Positions 16,602 to 25,158 of a stretch of DNA of 47,269 bases are shown piece after piece. A program made the position numbers and the translations under genes. Where the stretch lies: positions 1 to 47,269 of the forward strand of contig JAZNRH010000096.1 of assembly GCA_045590615.1 (NCBI GenBank), in the 5' to 3' direction. The number at the start of each line of letters is the position of its first letter. Within the stretch, counting starts at the first letter, position 1. The stretch comes from RGIG6353 sp045590615. GTDB taxonomy: Bacteria; Bacillota; Clostridia; Oscillospirales; SIG627. The notes below the pieces were generated by a model. That model saw only the letters and a list, made by a program, of their open reading frames with translations. It did not search any database and was not told the DNA's origin.

Positions 16602-18002
16602 TTATATAATATCACAGTTATAGCCAAGATAATTATTGAACGCTTCTTCAACTGCCTCTGCCCACTTACCAGGAACAACAGCCGTATGGTGTCTGTAACC
16701 GTTTTTCATCATATATTCCATAACCTCTTGAGCCTTATTGCTTTCATATACAACACCTGTACCAAAGAAGTCCTTGTCAAATTCGTCATCAGTCAGCTTA
16801 CCCTCTGTAGCAAATCCCCAAAGCATTCCGTCCTCTGTCTTAAAGCTACCAATCGTAGCGTCGCAGCTCTTCACCTTACCGTTCAGAATTCCAACTCCCG
16901 TTCCCTCACCGTAAGATTTTTTGAACATAAGATGCTCCGCAATCTTTGTAGCACTGCAGAAGAACGAATCGGGAATGGCAGAGCAATGAAACATTATGAA
17001 TTTATTATTATCCTCACCGTAATTGTTGTTTACGTCAAGAAGCATTACGGGATGGTCGGATGCAGCCTGCATAGCATACATCATAACGGAATTATTAACG
17101 TCAAGTTCACAAGCAGCAGGAATTCCTCTTTCGTTAAGGTCGCTGAGCACAAGACACGGTGCAATTTTATACTGTGTCACGAACTCGTCCCAGCATCTTA
17201 CTGCTATTGCATTGAGGTTAAACTTTTCAATAATTTTATCAATTACAACACCGAGCTTTGAAATATTGATAAGCTTTTCCTCAGGATAGCTGCCAAAATC
17301 GGTTTTTGCGCTGTAATAAGCCCTTTTTTCAGCAAGCTCTTCAGCTGTTACCTTTTCCATCATATCAAATATCATAGAAAGGTCAATCGTCTCAACATTC
17401 ACGTTACAGTTCTGAAGAGCGATTTCATCAACACGGACAGTCTTAAAGGCCGTAGTTCTTGCACCAATAGCACCGATGTTAAAGTCGCGAAGCTTTTTAA
17501 CCACTCTGCAAGTAGCTCCAAAAAGTCTCAAATCCTCTGCAAAATCTGCAGAAAGAGGATGAACTGTTGCCTTTTTCGTAAGAGTATATTTTATCTTGCA
17601 CTGTCTCAACACGTTGCACATAGCAATCTTACCACAAAGAGAATCTCTGCGATGCGCAAAATCCATCTTACCAATTTCATCAGGATAAGCCTGAACGAGA
17701 ACAGGTACGTTAATTCCCTTAAACGCAACAGAAGCTCCATTCTCATCTCCAAAATTTGGAAGGCACAGAATTATACCATCGTATTTGCCTTCGTTTTCTT
17801 TCAGAAAAGCATTATAAATTTTTCCTTCCTGAATGGTCTCAACAGCTCCGTATCGTGTGAGCTTTTCGTCCATAATAATGTAGCCGAAGCCACTCTTTTC
17901 AAGAGCCTGCATCATCTCTTTTCTCGCATCTGCAATTACCTCACCAGGAAAAAATCCTCTATTTCCGAAGTATAGTGCAAAGGTTGTTTTAATCTTTTCC
18001 AT
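16602..18002 (-). CDS. L-fucose/L-arabinose isomerase-like protein
   Basis: The 466-residue product resembles L-fucose isomerase-related proteins, which interconvert aldoses and ketoses using Mn2+. The N-terminal segment FALYFGNRGFFPGEV, the middle GILCLPNFGDEN-like stretch and the C-terminal domain with FHCSAIPDSFF are consistent with this broad family. An AAAGGAG site precedes the start. It is first in an operon with the 3-epimerase, and a near-consensus promoter lies upstream. The divergent PocR-AraC gene is the likely regulator. Together the two enzymes could convert an aldose to a 3-epimerised ketose. Confidence 0.8.
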   Translation of the reverse strand: MEKIKTTFALYFGNRGFFPGEVIADARKEMMQALEKSGFGYIIMDEKLTRYGAVETIQEGKIYNAFLKENEGKYDGIILCLPNFGDENGASVAFKGINVPVLVQAYPDEIGKMDFAHRRDSLCGKIAMCNVLRQCKIKYTLTKKATVHPLSADFAEDLRLFGATCRVVKKLRDFNIGAIGARTTAFKTVRVDEIALQNCNVNVETIDLSMIFDMMEKVTAEELAEKRAYYSAKTDFGSYPEEKLINISKLGVVIDKIIEKFNLNAIAVRCWDEFVTQYKIAPCLVLSDLNERGIPAACELDVNNSVMMYAMQAASDHPVMLLDVNNNYGEDNNKFIMFHCSAIPDSFFCSATKIAEHLMFKKSYGEGTGVGILNGKVKSCDATIGSFKTEDGMLWGFATEGKLTDDEFDKDFFGTGVVYESNKAQEVMEYMMKNGYRHHTAVVPGKWAEAVEEAFNNYLGYNCDII

Positions 18003-18035
18003 TATTCATACTCCTTTTCTATATAATCCTACTAC

Positions 18036-18065
18036 ATTATAATTATAGTTTAACAGGGACTTCAA
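18036..18065 (-). promoter_or_regulatory. Promoter for the isomerase-epimerase operon
   Basis: On the minus strand, TTGAAG (18065-18060) and TATAAT (18041-18036) are separated by 18 bp. A second TATAAT lies immediately upstream of the first (18047-18042). Confidence 0.65.
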
Positions 18066-18122
18066 TAATAGTGTGTTTTAATATGAATAATAGCATTTTC
18101 ATCACGAATTCATTTGAATTTG

Positions 18123-18151
18123 TTGACTTTGTTTTTTCTATTTATTATAAT
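18123..18151 (+). promoter_or_regulatory. Promoter for the PocR-AraC regulator gene
   Basis: TTGACT (18123-18128) and TATAAT (18146-18151) are spaced by 17 bp, with a GAGGTGAG ribosome site downstream. It faces away from the isomerase promoter, so the interval 18003-18173 is a shared regulatory region. Confidence 0.8.
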
Positions 18152-18173
18152 AATTGCAAAGAGGTGAGCGTAT

Positions 18174-19019
18174 ATGTATATTTTTAATAAAAGAAAACTA
18201 ACAGAAATTCTAAAAGATTTTCACACAATTACAAAAGCAACTATAAGTATATGGGACGTTGACTTTAATCAATTGATTTTTTACCCAAACCCCATGACCT
18301 CTTTGTGCTCAAAAATCAAATCAAATCCTCTTGGTAAAAAGATGTGCTTGCAATCAGACATCGAAGCATTCAAAAAAGCAACCATAAACAAATCACCTTA
18401 CACCTTCACCTGTCACGCAGGACTGATTGATACCGTAGTGCCCGTTTATAGTGTAAATGAAGTCATAGCTTATATAATTTTCGGTCAGGTGAGAGACACC
18501 GAACAAGTAATGTCAAACGTCGATAACGTTAAAAAGCTATGTAAAAAATATGGAATAAATGAAAAATGCGTTGAAGAATATTATAACGAGCTTCCTATGA
18601 TGGATATGAGACAAATTGAAGCAGCCTCCAATTTCCTTAAAATGTGTACTAATTACCTTCACATAAGCCAAATGATTAAAATCGAAAAAAATGAACTCGC
18701 TTCAGGCATTGATAATTATATAACCGAAAACATAAAGCAGGAGTTATCAGTCGATGAGCTTTGCAACAAATTTAGAATTTCAAAAAACGTACTCTACCAG
18801 ATTTCTCACAAGTTTTTTAATACAACAATTAAAGATTACGTAACGAGAAAAAGACTTGATTTAGCTAAGAACCTACTAACCAACACACAGCTTTCTGTTT
18901 CGGAAATCAGCTTGAAATGTGGATTTACAGACTATAATTATTTTATCAGAGTTTTTAAGTCAAAAATAGGTCACACACCTTTGGCATACAGAAAGAAATT
19001 CCCGTTGGAATTATTATAA
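18174..19019 (+). CDS. AraC-family transcriptional regulator with N-terminal PocR sensory domain
   Basis: The 281-residue product has two domains. Residues about 1-160 form a PocR-type ligand-binding domain, with its typical Cys-containing signature: a Cys in SLCSKIKSN, KKMCLQSD and FTCHAGLIDTVVPV, then IIFGQVRD. Residues about 180-275 form an AraC DNA-binding domain with two helix-turn-helix units (LSVDELCNKFRIS and LSVSEISLKCGFTDYNYF). PocR domains are thought to bind small hydrocarbon or polyol ligands. The gene is divergent from the isomerase-epimerase operon and is its most probable regulator. A terminator follows. Confidence 0.9.
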   Translation: MYIFNKRKLTEILKDFHTITKATISIWDVDFNQLIFYPNPMTSLCSKIKSNPLGKKMCLQSDIEAFKKATINKSPYTFTCHAGLIDTVVPVYSVNEVIAYIIFGQVRDTEQVMSNVDNVKKLCKKYGINEKCVEEYYNELPMMDMRQIEAASNFLKMCTNYLHISQMIKIEKNELASGIDNYITENIKQELSVDELCNKFRISKNVLYQISHKFFNTTIKDYVTRKRLDLAKNLLTNTQLSVSEISLKCGFTDYNYFIRVFKSKIGHTPLAYRKKFPLELL

Positions 19020-19034
19020 TTCTATACATCAATA

Positions 19035-19066
19035 AAAAAAATCAAGGCGTCAAGCCTTGATTTTTT
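19035..19066. terminator. Bidirectional terminator
   Basis: A 13-bp stem (AAAAAATCAAGGC with its complement) around a GTCAA loop, with an A-tract and a T-tract on the two sides. It ends both converging genes and includes the last codons of the minus-strand pseudouridine synthase. Confidence 0.85.
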
Positions 19067-19661
19067 CTATAAATCCTTCTGCCCATTGAGGAAGAGCTTC
19101 AAAGGATAAAATTTCATTTTTATACGGAAAAGTAATTCTATATGAATATAGCATTGGAAATTCCACGTCGTCCTTTGCACCATACTTATGGTCACCAATC
19201 AGCGAATGGCCTCTTGATGCAAATTGAACTCTTATCTGGTGACTTCTCCCTGTATGAAGCCTAATATGAACAAGAGAAGTCTCCCCACCGAAAATCAATT
19301 TATATTCAAGCTTAGCCTTTTTGACGCCTTTTCTCTCACGCTTGACAACGTATACTTTGTTTTTTGAGCTGTCCTTAAACAAAAAGTCCTCAAGTACGCC
19401 TTCTTCATTCGGTTGACCGTGAACAAGCGCAAGATATTCCTTTATCATACTTCCGTCTAAAATCGAACGGGAAAGCTCAGAAGCAACTTTTGAGCTTCGT
19501 GCATAAACCATTACGCCACCGACGTTTTTATCAAGACGATGCAATGTGAAAATTTCACCACCAATTTCGTTGGAAAGTGCATCGGGAAGCTGTTTTTCGG
19601 AATCAAGACCAACGGGTTTAATGCAGACAACTATATCGTTATTACAAAATAAAATCTGCAT
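19050..19661 (-). CDS. RluA-family pseudouridine synthase, short form without S4 domain
   Basis: The 203-residue product contains only the catalytic domain of RluA-type enzymes, which isomerise uridine in rRNA or tRNA. The catalytic Asp is in LHRLDKNVGG, and the conserved HTGRSHQIRVQFA and LIGDHKYG motifs follow. It lacks the N-terminal S4 domain that the paralogue at 37622 has. It begins three bases after the PfkB kinase stop codon, so it is co-transcribed with it. The target nucleotide is unknown. Confidence 0.9.
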   Translation of the reverse strand: MQILFCNNDIVVCIKPVGLDSEKQLPDALSNEIGGEIFTLHRLDKNVGGVMVYARSSKVASELSRSILDGSMIKEYLALVHGQPNEEGVLEDFLFKDSSKNKVYVVKRERKGVKKAKLEYKLIFGGETSLVHIRLHTGRSHQIRVQFASRGHSLIGDHKYGAKDDVEFPMLYSYRITFPYKNEILSFEALPQWAEGFIEKIKA

Positions 19662-19664
19662 ATT

Positions 19665-20675
19665 CTACATCTCGTAACCGATTTCGCTCTCGAGCTCCAT
19701 CATCTTATCAAAGCTTCGTATACCGTCGGTTGAGTTAATTTCACTAAGAGTACAACAAGCTGCAGCACCTGCTACACGAAGAGAATACTCGGGGTCAAAC
19801 TCGTGATAAAGTGAATAAAGAATAGCAGCGCAAAAAGCATCGCCAACGCCTACACGGCTCTTTACCATATCAAGAGAGACGTTCAAGGAAGGCTGATAAT
19901 AAATTCCGTTTCCCTTTTGCGAGTACCAACCACCCTCCGATGAATGAATACATACTACCTCTCTTACTCCCTGCTCAAACAAGCAGTTAATTGCAGTTTT
20001 AATTGCACTTTGAGAGATTTTTCCATTTTCATCTCTTACGGACATATTAGTCAACGCAGAAGCTTCGTCCTCATTTATAATCAGATAATCACAATGCTTC
20101 AAGCAAGGAGCAACAACCTCTAAAACGTTCTCTCCAACCTTTTCCGAAACTCCAATGGATGTTTTTATACCAAGCTCAGACGCCTTATAAAGCGTATAAG
20201 CCATAGCCGTTCCATATTCTTCGTCGGCCTTATCAAACTCATCCAGAATCAAAGCATCTCCAATATGAAAAATATCAACGTCAAGCTTAGTAAAATCAAT
20301 ATCTTCAATAGCAAAAAGTGAATTTGCACCACTTTGATAAAAAAACACACTTTCTTTAGTTAAAGCATCAATCATAACGTCAGTGTATGAAGTAGAAATC
20401 TCCTCAACCGAAACAATTCGTTCTACGTCTACACCAAAAGAAGATAAAGAGTTTTTTATAAACTCACCGTCGGCATCACTACCAACCTTACCAATTGCAA
20501 CCACGTTCATAGAAGAATCAATTTTAGCAATATCCGAAGCAATGTTTGCAACGCATCCACCTATAGAAGTAAATGAGTTTCTGATGCTTGTCAGATTTCT
20601 TGGGGAAGGAATATTATCACAAAGCTTTATTCTGTCGACAGTAAGATTGCCAACTACAGCTATACCTTTATTCAT
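19665..20675 (-). CDS. PfkB/ribokinase-family carbohydrate kinase
   Basis: This sugar kinase has 336 residues. The N-terminal AVVGNLTVDRIK and SIGGCVANIASDIAK correspond to signature 1, and the C-terminal VGVGDAFCAAILYSL carries the catalytic Asp in the anion-hole motif. A GAGAGGA site precedes the ATG. It sits between a D,D-carboxypeptidase gene upstream and a short rluA downstream, so the context does not reveal the substrate. It is distinct from the other PfkB protein at 5658, whose motif is GGGDN. Confidence 0.9.
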   Translation of the reverse strand: MNKGIAVVGNLTVDRIKLCDNIPSPRNLTSIRNSFTSIGGCVANIASDIAKIDSSMNVVAIGKVGSDADGEFIKNSLSSFGVDVERIVSVEEISTSYTDVMIDALTKESVFFYQSGANSLFAIEDIDFTKLDVDIFHIGDALILDEFDKADEEYGTAMAYTLYKASELGIKTSIGVSEKVGENVLEVVAPCLKHCDYLIINEDEASALTNMSVRDENGKISQSAIKTAINCLFEQGVREVVCIHSSEGGWYSQKGNGIYYQPSLNVSLDMVKSRVGVGDAFCAAILYSLYHEFDPEYSLRVAGAAACCTLSEINSTDGIRSFDKMMELESEIGYEM

Positions 20676-20755
20676 AAATAATCCTCTCTATTTAACATAC
20701 ACAGTAAAAAATCAATTTTATATATTTTACCATAAAATGACTTTTTTTGCAAGTC

Positions 20756-21961
20756 CTATTTATTTTTATAACATACTTGTAATATCAACTCAAGAAAAAT
20801 GTCCTTAAAATCAGCTTTTTTCACAGAACTAAGTGCAATAATATCACTTTCGAAAAGAAGCTTATCTCCTAAAGTATAGGATATTTTCCCGACTACGTCT
20901 CCCTTTTTCACAGGAGCATTGAGTGCATCAGGTAAAGAAATGTTTTCCACAACCTTGTTTTGTTCTCCCTTATTCAATATTACAGCCTTATTATCACTTC
21001 TACATTCCACGTTACCTTTCTTTCCACCCCAGACCTTCAAAGAATAGCTTGTCGAAGCCTTAGGTCGATAAACAGAATAATTAGCAAAGCCATAATCCAA
21101 AAGTGATTTAGCTGCAGAAAATCGCTCAGCGCTCGTCGGTGAACCAAGAACGACAGCAATCAACTGCATTCCATCACGCAAAGCAGTTGCACTGAGGCAA
21201 TAACGAGCCTTAGACGTTGATCCCGTTTTCAAACCGTTTGCACCGTTATAAAATCTAATTAGCTTGTTGGTATTTGCAAGACCAAACTGCCCATCTCTTA
21301 TTGAATCCATCCATATTGTTGAATAGTCAAAAATCATAGAATGTGAAATCAATTCTCTTGACATTATCGCAACGTCACGCGCTGTAGAATAATGAATTTC
21401 TTTATCGTCCAGACCGGTACAATTCACAAAATCCGTATTCGTCATTCCAAGCTCGGCTGCTCGGGAATTCATTTTTTCAACAAATGCGCTCTCGCTGCCT
21501 GCAATATGCTCAGCCATAGCCACGGCAGCGTCATTACAGCTTGAAACCGTTATAGCCTTAAGCATATCGTCAACGCTCATCTGTTCACCTGCTTCCATAA
21601 AAGCCTGACTGCCACCCATTGACGCTGCATTTTCACTAACAGTCACAGTATCGGTCAAGCTAACCTTCCCTTCATCAATTGCTTCAAGTGTTAAAAGCAA
21701 GGTCATAATCTTTGTAACCGAAGCGATTGGAAGTCTTTCATCACAATTTTGTTCGTAAAGGACCTGACCACTTTCGGCTTCCATCAGTATTGCGCCTGCA
21801 ACACTATTTTCCAAGGCGAAAGCATCAAATGCACTCTCTTCATAAGGCAAATAATCATCAGCGCTAAAAACAGGGATTTCGTCCTCCGGCAAATCGGCTA
21901 AGACTTGCAAAGATAACAAAAGTGAAATAATCAGTAATACTGCAAGAAATTTCTTAAACAT
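20756..21961 (-). CDS. D-alanyl-D-alanine carboxypeptidase (DacF/PBP5 type)
   Basis: This exported serine peptidase trims the terminal D-Ala from peptidoglycan stem peptides. The 401-residue product has a signal peptide (about residues 1-22) and all three catalytic motifs: SVTK (SxxK), SCN (SxN, in SSCND) and KTG (GLKTGSTSKA). A C-terminal beta-sandwich domain (about 290-380) is followed by a short hydrophobic or amphipathic end (FLELILQVCYKNK) that may hold it at the membrane. The start has an AAGGAG site. It is the intact paralogue of the degenerate protein encoded at 2467. Confidence 0.95.
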   Translation of the reverse strand: MFKKFLAVLLIISLLLSLQVLADLPEDEIPVFSADDYLPYEESAFDAFALENSVAGAILMEAESGQVLYEQNCDERLPIASVTKIMTLLLTLEAIDEGKVSLTDTVTVSENAASMGGSQAFMEAGEQMSVDDMLKAITVSSCNDAAVAMAEHIAGSESAFVEKMNSRAAELGMTNTDFVNCTGLDDKEIHYSTARDVAIMSRELISHSMIFDYSTIWMDSIRDGQFGLANTNKLIRFYNGANGLKTGSTSKARYCLSATALRDGMQLIAVVLGSPTSAERFSAAKSLLDYGFANYSVYRPKASTSYSLKVWGGKKGNVECRSDNKAVILNKGEQNKVVENISLPDALNAPVKKGDVVGKISYTLGDKLLFESDIIALSSVKKADFKDIFLELILQVCYKNK

Positions 21962-21994
21962 AGATCTTCTCCTTAATTTTTGTACATAATATGC

Positions 21995-22023
21995 AAAAAG
22001 AGCACTCCTTATGCAAGGAGTGC
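21995..22023 (-). terminator. Terminator after the GH43-HAD operon
   Basis: On the minus strand a 9-bp stem (GCACTCCTT with its complement) has a 4-base loop and is followed by TCTTTTT. Confidence 0.85.
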
Positions 22024-22046
22024 CCTCGTCGTTATACGATAGTTTA

Positions 22047-22700
22047 TTATATTAACCTCAAAATAGTATCGTTTTTACCAATATAATGGGTTGAAATCTC
22101 AGAAAGCTCATCTTGACAATAATTGTTATCATCGTAAATTCCAACAGTCTTGAATCCAACCTTCGTAGCAGTTTTTACCGCCAAAAGCGAATCCTCAAAA
22201 ATCCAAGTTTCTCCCTTTGGTGTTCCCAAAAAATCCAAGGCTGCATTGAATACGTCAGGACAATCCTTGCCTTTTCCAACGTCTGCGCACGAAATGATGC
22301 CGTCAAAATATTCAGCTATACCACAATGATCAACAGCTAATTCTATCAGGGATTTTTCTGTTGCAGAAGCAATACACATTCTGACACCGTTTTTTGAAAG
22401 AAAATCAAGAAATTCTCTCATATCTTTTTTCAGTGAAACTGTAGAGTAAAAATCACGAATGAGGTCATTTATATATTTTAATAGCTCATCATGGCTTTCA
22501 TTAATCGGGTAACGCTGACAAATCATAATGGCAGCATCCTTGAGGAGCATCGTTCTGATTTCCCTATCATCCTCTTCACGAGGTCTGAAATTATCACAAT
22601 TGTAATATTTTTTACCAAATAACTCCCAAAAATAATTCCAGAACCCTAAAGAATCAACAATTGTTCCGTCCATGTCAAATATTGCACCCTTGATTTTCAT
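22047..22700 (-). CDS. HAD-superfamily hydrolase (beta-phosphoglucomutase-like)
   Basis: The 217-residue product has HAD motif I as FDMDGTIVDS, motif II near CIASATEK, motif III with Lys in GKGKDCPDVF, and motif IV as IFEDSLLAV. The helical cap between motifs I and II (about residues 16-85) is subclass I, as in sugar-phosphate phosphatases and beta-phosphoglucomutases. Its start overlaps the GH43-like gene by 4 bases, so it is translationally coupled. The substrate is probably a phosphosugar. Confidence 0.9.
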   Translation of the reverse strand: MKIKGAIFDMDGTIVDSLGFWNYFWELFGKKYYNCDNFRPREEDDREIRTMLLKDAAIMICQRYPINESHDELLKYINDLIRDFYSTVSLKKDMREFLDFLSKNGVRMCIASATEKSLIELAVDHCGIAEYFDGIISCADVGKGKDCPDVFNAALDFLGTPKGETWIFEDSLLAVKTATKVGFKTVGIYDDNNYCQDELSEISTHYIGKNDTILRLI

Positions 22701-23617
22701 TTCTTAACCACCTTTACCCCATTATCAGTTTCTTCTACTTTAGTATAATACATTCTCTCGGAATACCACACCTCAGGGTGATGAATACACATTATTCTAT
22801 CCCCATTAAAATCATTAAAAAACATCGCATGACCACCGTTATCATCAAAAATCGGCTCATCAATATGACGCCACTCCCCAAGCAAGCTTCCACTATCAGA
22901 TATTGCACCAAGCACAACATAGTTATTATTAAGCTTTGGCGACCAGGTCAACAAAAGTCTGCCATCAGAAAGCTTTAGTAGAAACGGAGCGTCTGAGCCA
23001 AATCTCATTGCCTCTCTTCCCTGAAATTTTGTAAAATTAGGAGTCCTTGCTGATATAGGAACGTCACACGATGCAAATAATTTTATCGGCTCACTAATTC
23101 TCTCAAAGCTGTCGTTAATTTTAACTGCACAAATTTCTCCTACAAAAGCATTCTTTTCATTAATATAATTGTCGGGCCAATCATGTGAGTAAACTGCATA
23201 CATCTCATTGTTTTCTATGTAAAGAGTTGCATCTATACAGCTCTGCTCAATCGGAGTTATCGGCTCATCTCTCAAAAGCTTGAATTCTCCGTCAGGCTTA
23301 TCAGCAACGGCAACGTACGTACCACGCTTTCCCGTTCTGTTCATAAAAGATAAAAAAGCGTAAAATCTCCCTTTATAATAATGAACTTCAGGAGCCCAAA
23401 GCTCTTTTAGTAAGTGCGAGGTTTCGCTTGGCTTATACTCAAAAACAACCTCCGGGTCACTCCAATTCTCCAAATCACAACTCTTATAAACAAGCATATT
23501 CAGAGCGCTTTTATCGGCCGAAGCGCATTCGCTCGTTTCGGTTGAAGCATACATATAATATACGTTTTCATGCGCAAGAACGTATGGGTCTCTGATTCTT
23601 ATATCTTCTCTTTTCAT
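22697..23617 (-). CDS. GH43-like five-bladed beta-propeller glycosidase (cytosolic)
   Basis: The product of about 306 residues resembles family 43 glycosidases (arabinosidase/xylosidase type). The start region IRIRDPYVLAHENVYYMY carries the general-base Asp, WAPEVHYYKGRFYAFLS is a typical blade motif, and CIDATLYIENNEMYAVYSHDW carries the second conserved Asp. No signal peptide is present, so it would act on imported saccharides. ATG 23617 is chosen because it has AAGGAGG upstream; the earlier ATG at 23644 lies directly on the -10 box. It is coupled to the HAD gene downstream. The exact catalytic Glu was not assigned with confidence. Confidence 0.82.
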   Translation of the reverse strand: MKREDIRIRDPYVLAHENVYYMYASTETSECASADKSALNMLVYKSCDLENWSDPEVVFEYKPSETSHLLKELWAPEVHYYKGRFYAFLSFMNRTGKRGTYVAVADKPDGEFKLLRDEPITPIEQSCIDATLYIENNEMYAVYSHDWPDNYINEKNAFVGEICAVKINDSFERISEPIKLFASCDVPISARTPNFTKFQGREAMRFGSDAPFLLKLSDGRLLLTWSPKLNNNYVVLGAISDSGSLLGEWRHIDEPIFDDNGGHAMFFNDFNGDRIMCIHHPEVWYSERMYYTKVEETDNGVKVVKK

Positions 23618-23642
23618 ATTTGCCTCCTTAAAATCTGCAAAC

Positions 23643-23671
23643 ATTATATATCACCAATAAATATTTGTCAA
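23643..23671 (-). promoter_or_regulatory. Sigma-A promoter for the GH43-HAD operon
   Basis: TTGACA (23671-23666) and TATAAT (23648-23643) on the minus strand are separated by 17 bp; both boxes are perfect. The position decides the GH43 start at 23617. Confidence 0.85.
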
Positions 23672-23701
23672 TATACAATCACACTCGAGAGTTAATATAT
23701 G

Positions 23702-23734
23702 AAAAACCGACTTGAAAATTGTCAAGTCGGTTTT
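23702..23734 (-). terminator. Terminator after the decarboxylase operon
   Basis: A 9-bp stem (CCGACTTGA with its complement) extended by A/T pairs has a 6-base loop and ends in a T-tract in the minus direction, just after the alpha-subunit stop. Confidence 0.85.
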
Positions 23735-23739
23735 AATAT

Positions 23740-25140
23740 TTAGGTTAAATCATCAACAATAATTGTTCTTACTGCATTCGGGTCAGCAGACTTTTCAGCC
23801 TTATCGCGTTCCTCGACAAACTTTGTATAAACCTGTGGGAAAAGCGCATAGCTGAGAACGTCTTCCTCTGACTTAACAATATCCTTTGCTTCCTCACGAT
23901 ACTTGTCAAGCTCAGGCTCGAGCAAATCTGCAGGTCTTACTGTGATAACCTCAGCGTCACCGATTGCCTTCTTTCTTACGTCCTCGTTAACAGGCGCCGG
24001 AAGAGCACCATACTCGCCTCTGAGAAGACCCTTTGATTCCTTAGTAATCATCTTGTATCTCTCGCCCTGAAGTACGTTAAGTACTGCCTGAGTACCAACA
24101 ATCTGGCTTGTAGGAGTTACAAGTGGAGGATAACCAAAATCCTTTCTTACTCTCGGAATTTCTTCAAGAACCTCGTAGTACTTATCCGAAGCATTAGCCT
24201 GCTTCAGCTGAGAAATAAGATTTGAAAGCATTCCACCGGGAACCTGATACAAAAGGGTATTTGTATCAACGTTAAGAACCTTGGGGTCAAGGCTTCCCTG
24301 TTCCTTAAGCTTGGTAGCAATTGAACGGAAATGTACTGCAGCATCACTGAGCAGCTTCAAATCAAGACCCGTATCTCTCGAAGTTCCCTTAAGAGTAGCA
24401 ACAAGAGATTCTGTAGTAGGCTGTGAAGTACCGTTACTGAGAGGTGAAAGAGCACAGTCAACAATGTCAACACCTGCCCAAACAGCCATAAGGTTAGTCA
24501 TATCACCCGTACCTGACGTATTGTGTGTATGAAGATGAATCGGTACAGAAACTCTCTCCTTAAGCTTCTTAACAAGGTTATAGGCGTCCATTGGAAGAAG
24601 AAGGTTAGCCATATCCTTGATACAAATACTGTCAGCGCCCATTTCTTCAAGCTTCATGGCAAGAGTTACGAAATATTCCTCGTTATGAACGGGACTTGTC
24701 GTATAGCTAAGTGCTGTTTCACAATGTCCACCGTAAGCCTTTATAGACTTAACTGCTCTTTCAAGATTTCTTGTATCGTTAAGAGCATCGAACACACGAA
24801 CTACGTCGATACCATTCTCAATAGACTTCTGACAAAAGGCATCAACAACATCGTCGGCATAATGCTTATAACCGAGAATATTCTGTCCTCTGAAAAGCAT
24901 CTGAAGCTTAGTGTTAGGCATAGCCTTTTTGAGCGCGCGAAGTCTTTCCCATGGATCTTCTTTCAAGAAGCGCATACAAGAGTCAAACGTAGCGCCTCCC
25001 CAACATTCAAGTGACCAAAATCCAACCTTATCAAGCGCCTCGCAGGCAGGGAGCATATCCTCTGTCTTCATACGAGTGGCAGCCTGAGACTGATGGGCAT
25101 CACGGAGAATAGTATCAGTTATAAATAACTTTTTTTCCAT
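23740..25140 (-). CDS. oadA: Oxaloacetate decarboxylase alpha subunit / pyruvate carboxylase 5S-type carboxyltransferase
   Basis: The carboxyltransferase moves CO2 between oxaloacetate and protein-bound biotin. The 466-residue product begins with ITDTILRDAHQSQAATRM, has the metal-binding HLHTHNTSGTGDM, the catalytic Lys in CIKDMANLL, and a C-terminal conserved PLVTPTSQIVG region. It stops where many OadA proteins continue into a biotinyl domain; here that domain is the separate gene at 26416. The gene follows oadB and the carrier gene on the same strand. Pairing with a beta subunit favours a Na+ pump over pyruvate carboxylase. Confidence 0.92.
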   Translation of the reverse strand: MEKKLFITDTILRDAHQSQAATRMKTEDMLPACEALDKVGFWSLECWGGATFDSCMRFLKEDPWERLRALKKAMPNTKLQMLFRGQNILGYKHYADDVVDAFCQKSIENGIDVVRVFDALNDTRNLERAVKSIKAYGGHCETALSYTTSPVHNEEYFVTLAMKLEEMGADSICIKDMANLLLPMDAYNLVKKLKERVSVPIHLHTHNTSGTGDMTNLMAVWAGVDIVDCALSPLSNGTSQPTTESLVATLKGTSRDTGLDLKLLSDAAVHFRSIATKLKEQGSLDPKVLNVDTNTLLYQVPGGMLSNLISQLKQANASDKYYEVLEEIPRVRKDFGYPPLVTPTSQIVGTQAVLNVLQGERYKMITKESKGLLRGEYGALPAPVNEDVRKKAIGDAEVITVRPADLLEPELDKYREEAKDIVKSEEDVLSYALFPQVYTKFVEERDKAEKSADPNAVRTIIVDDLT

Positions 25141-25158
25141 ATTAATATACCCCTTTCA

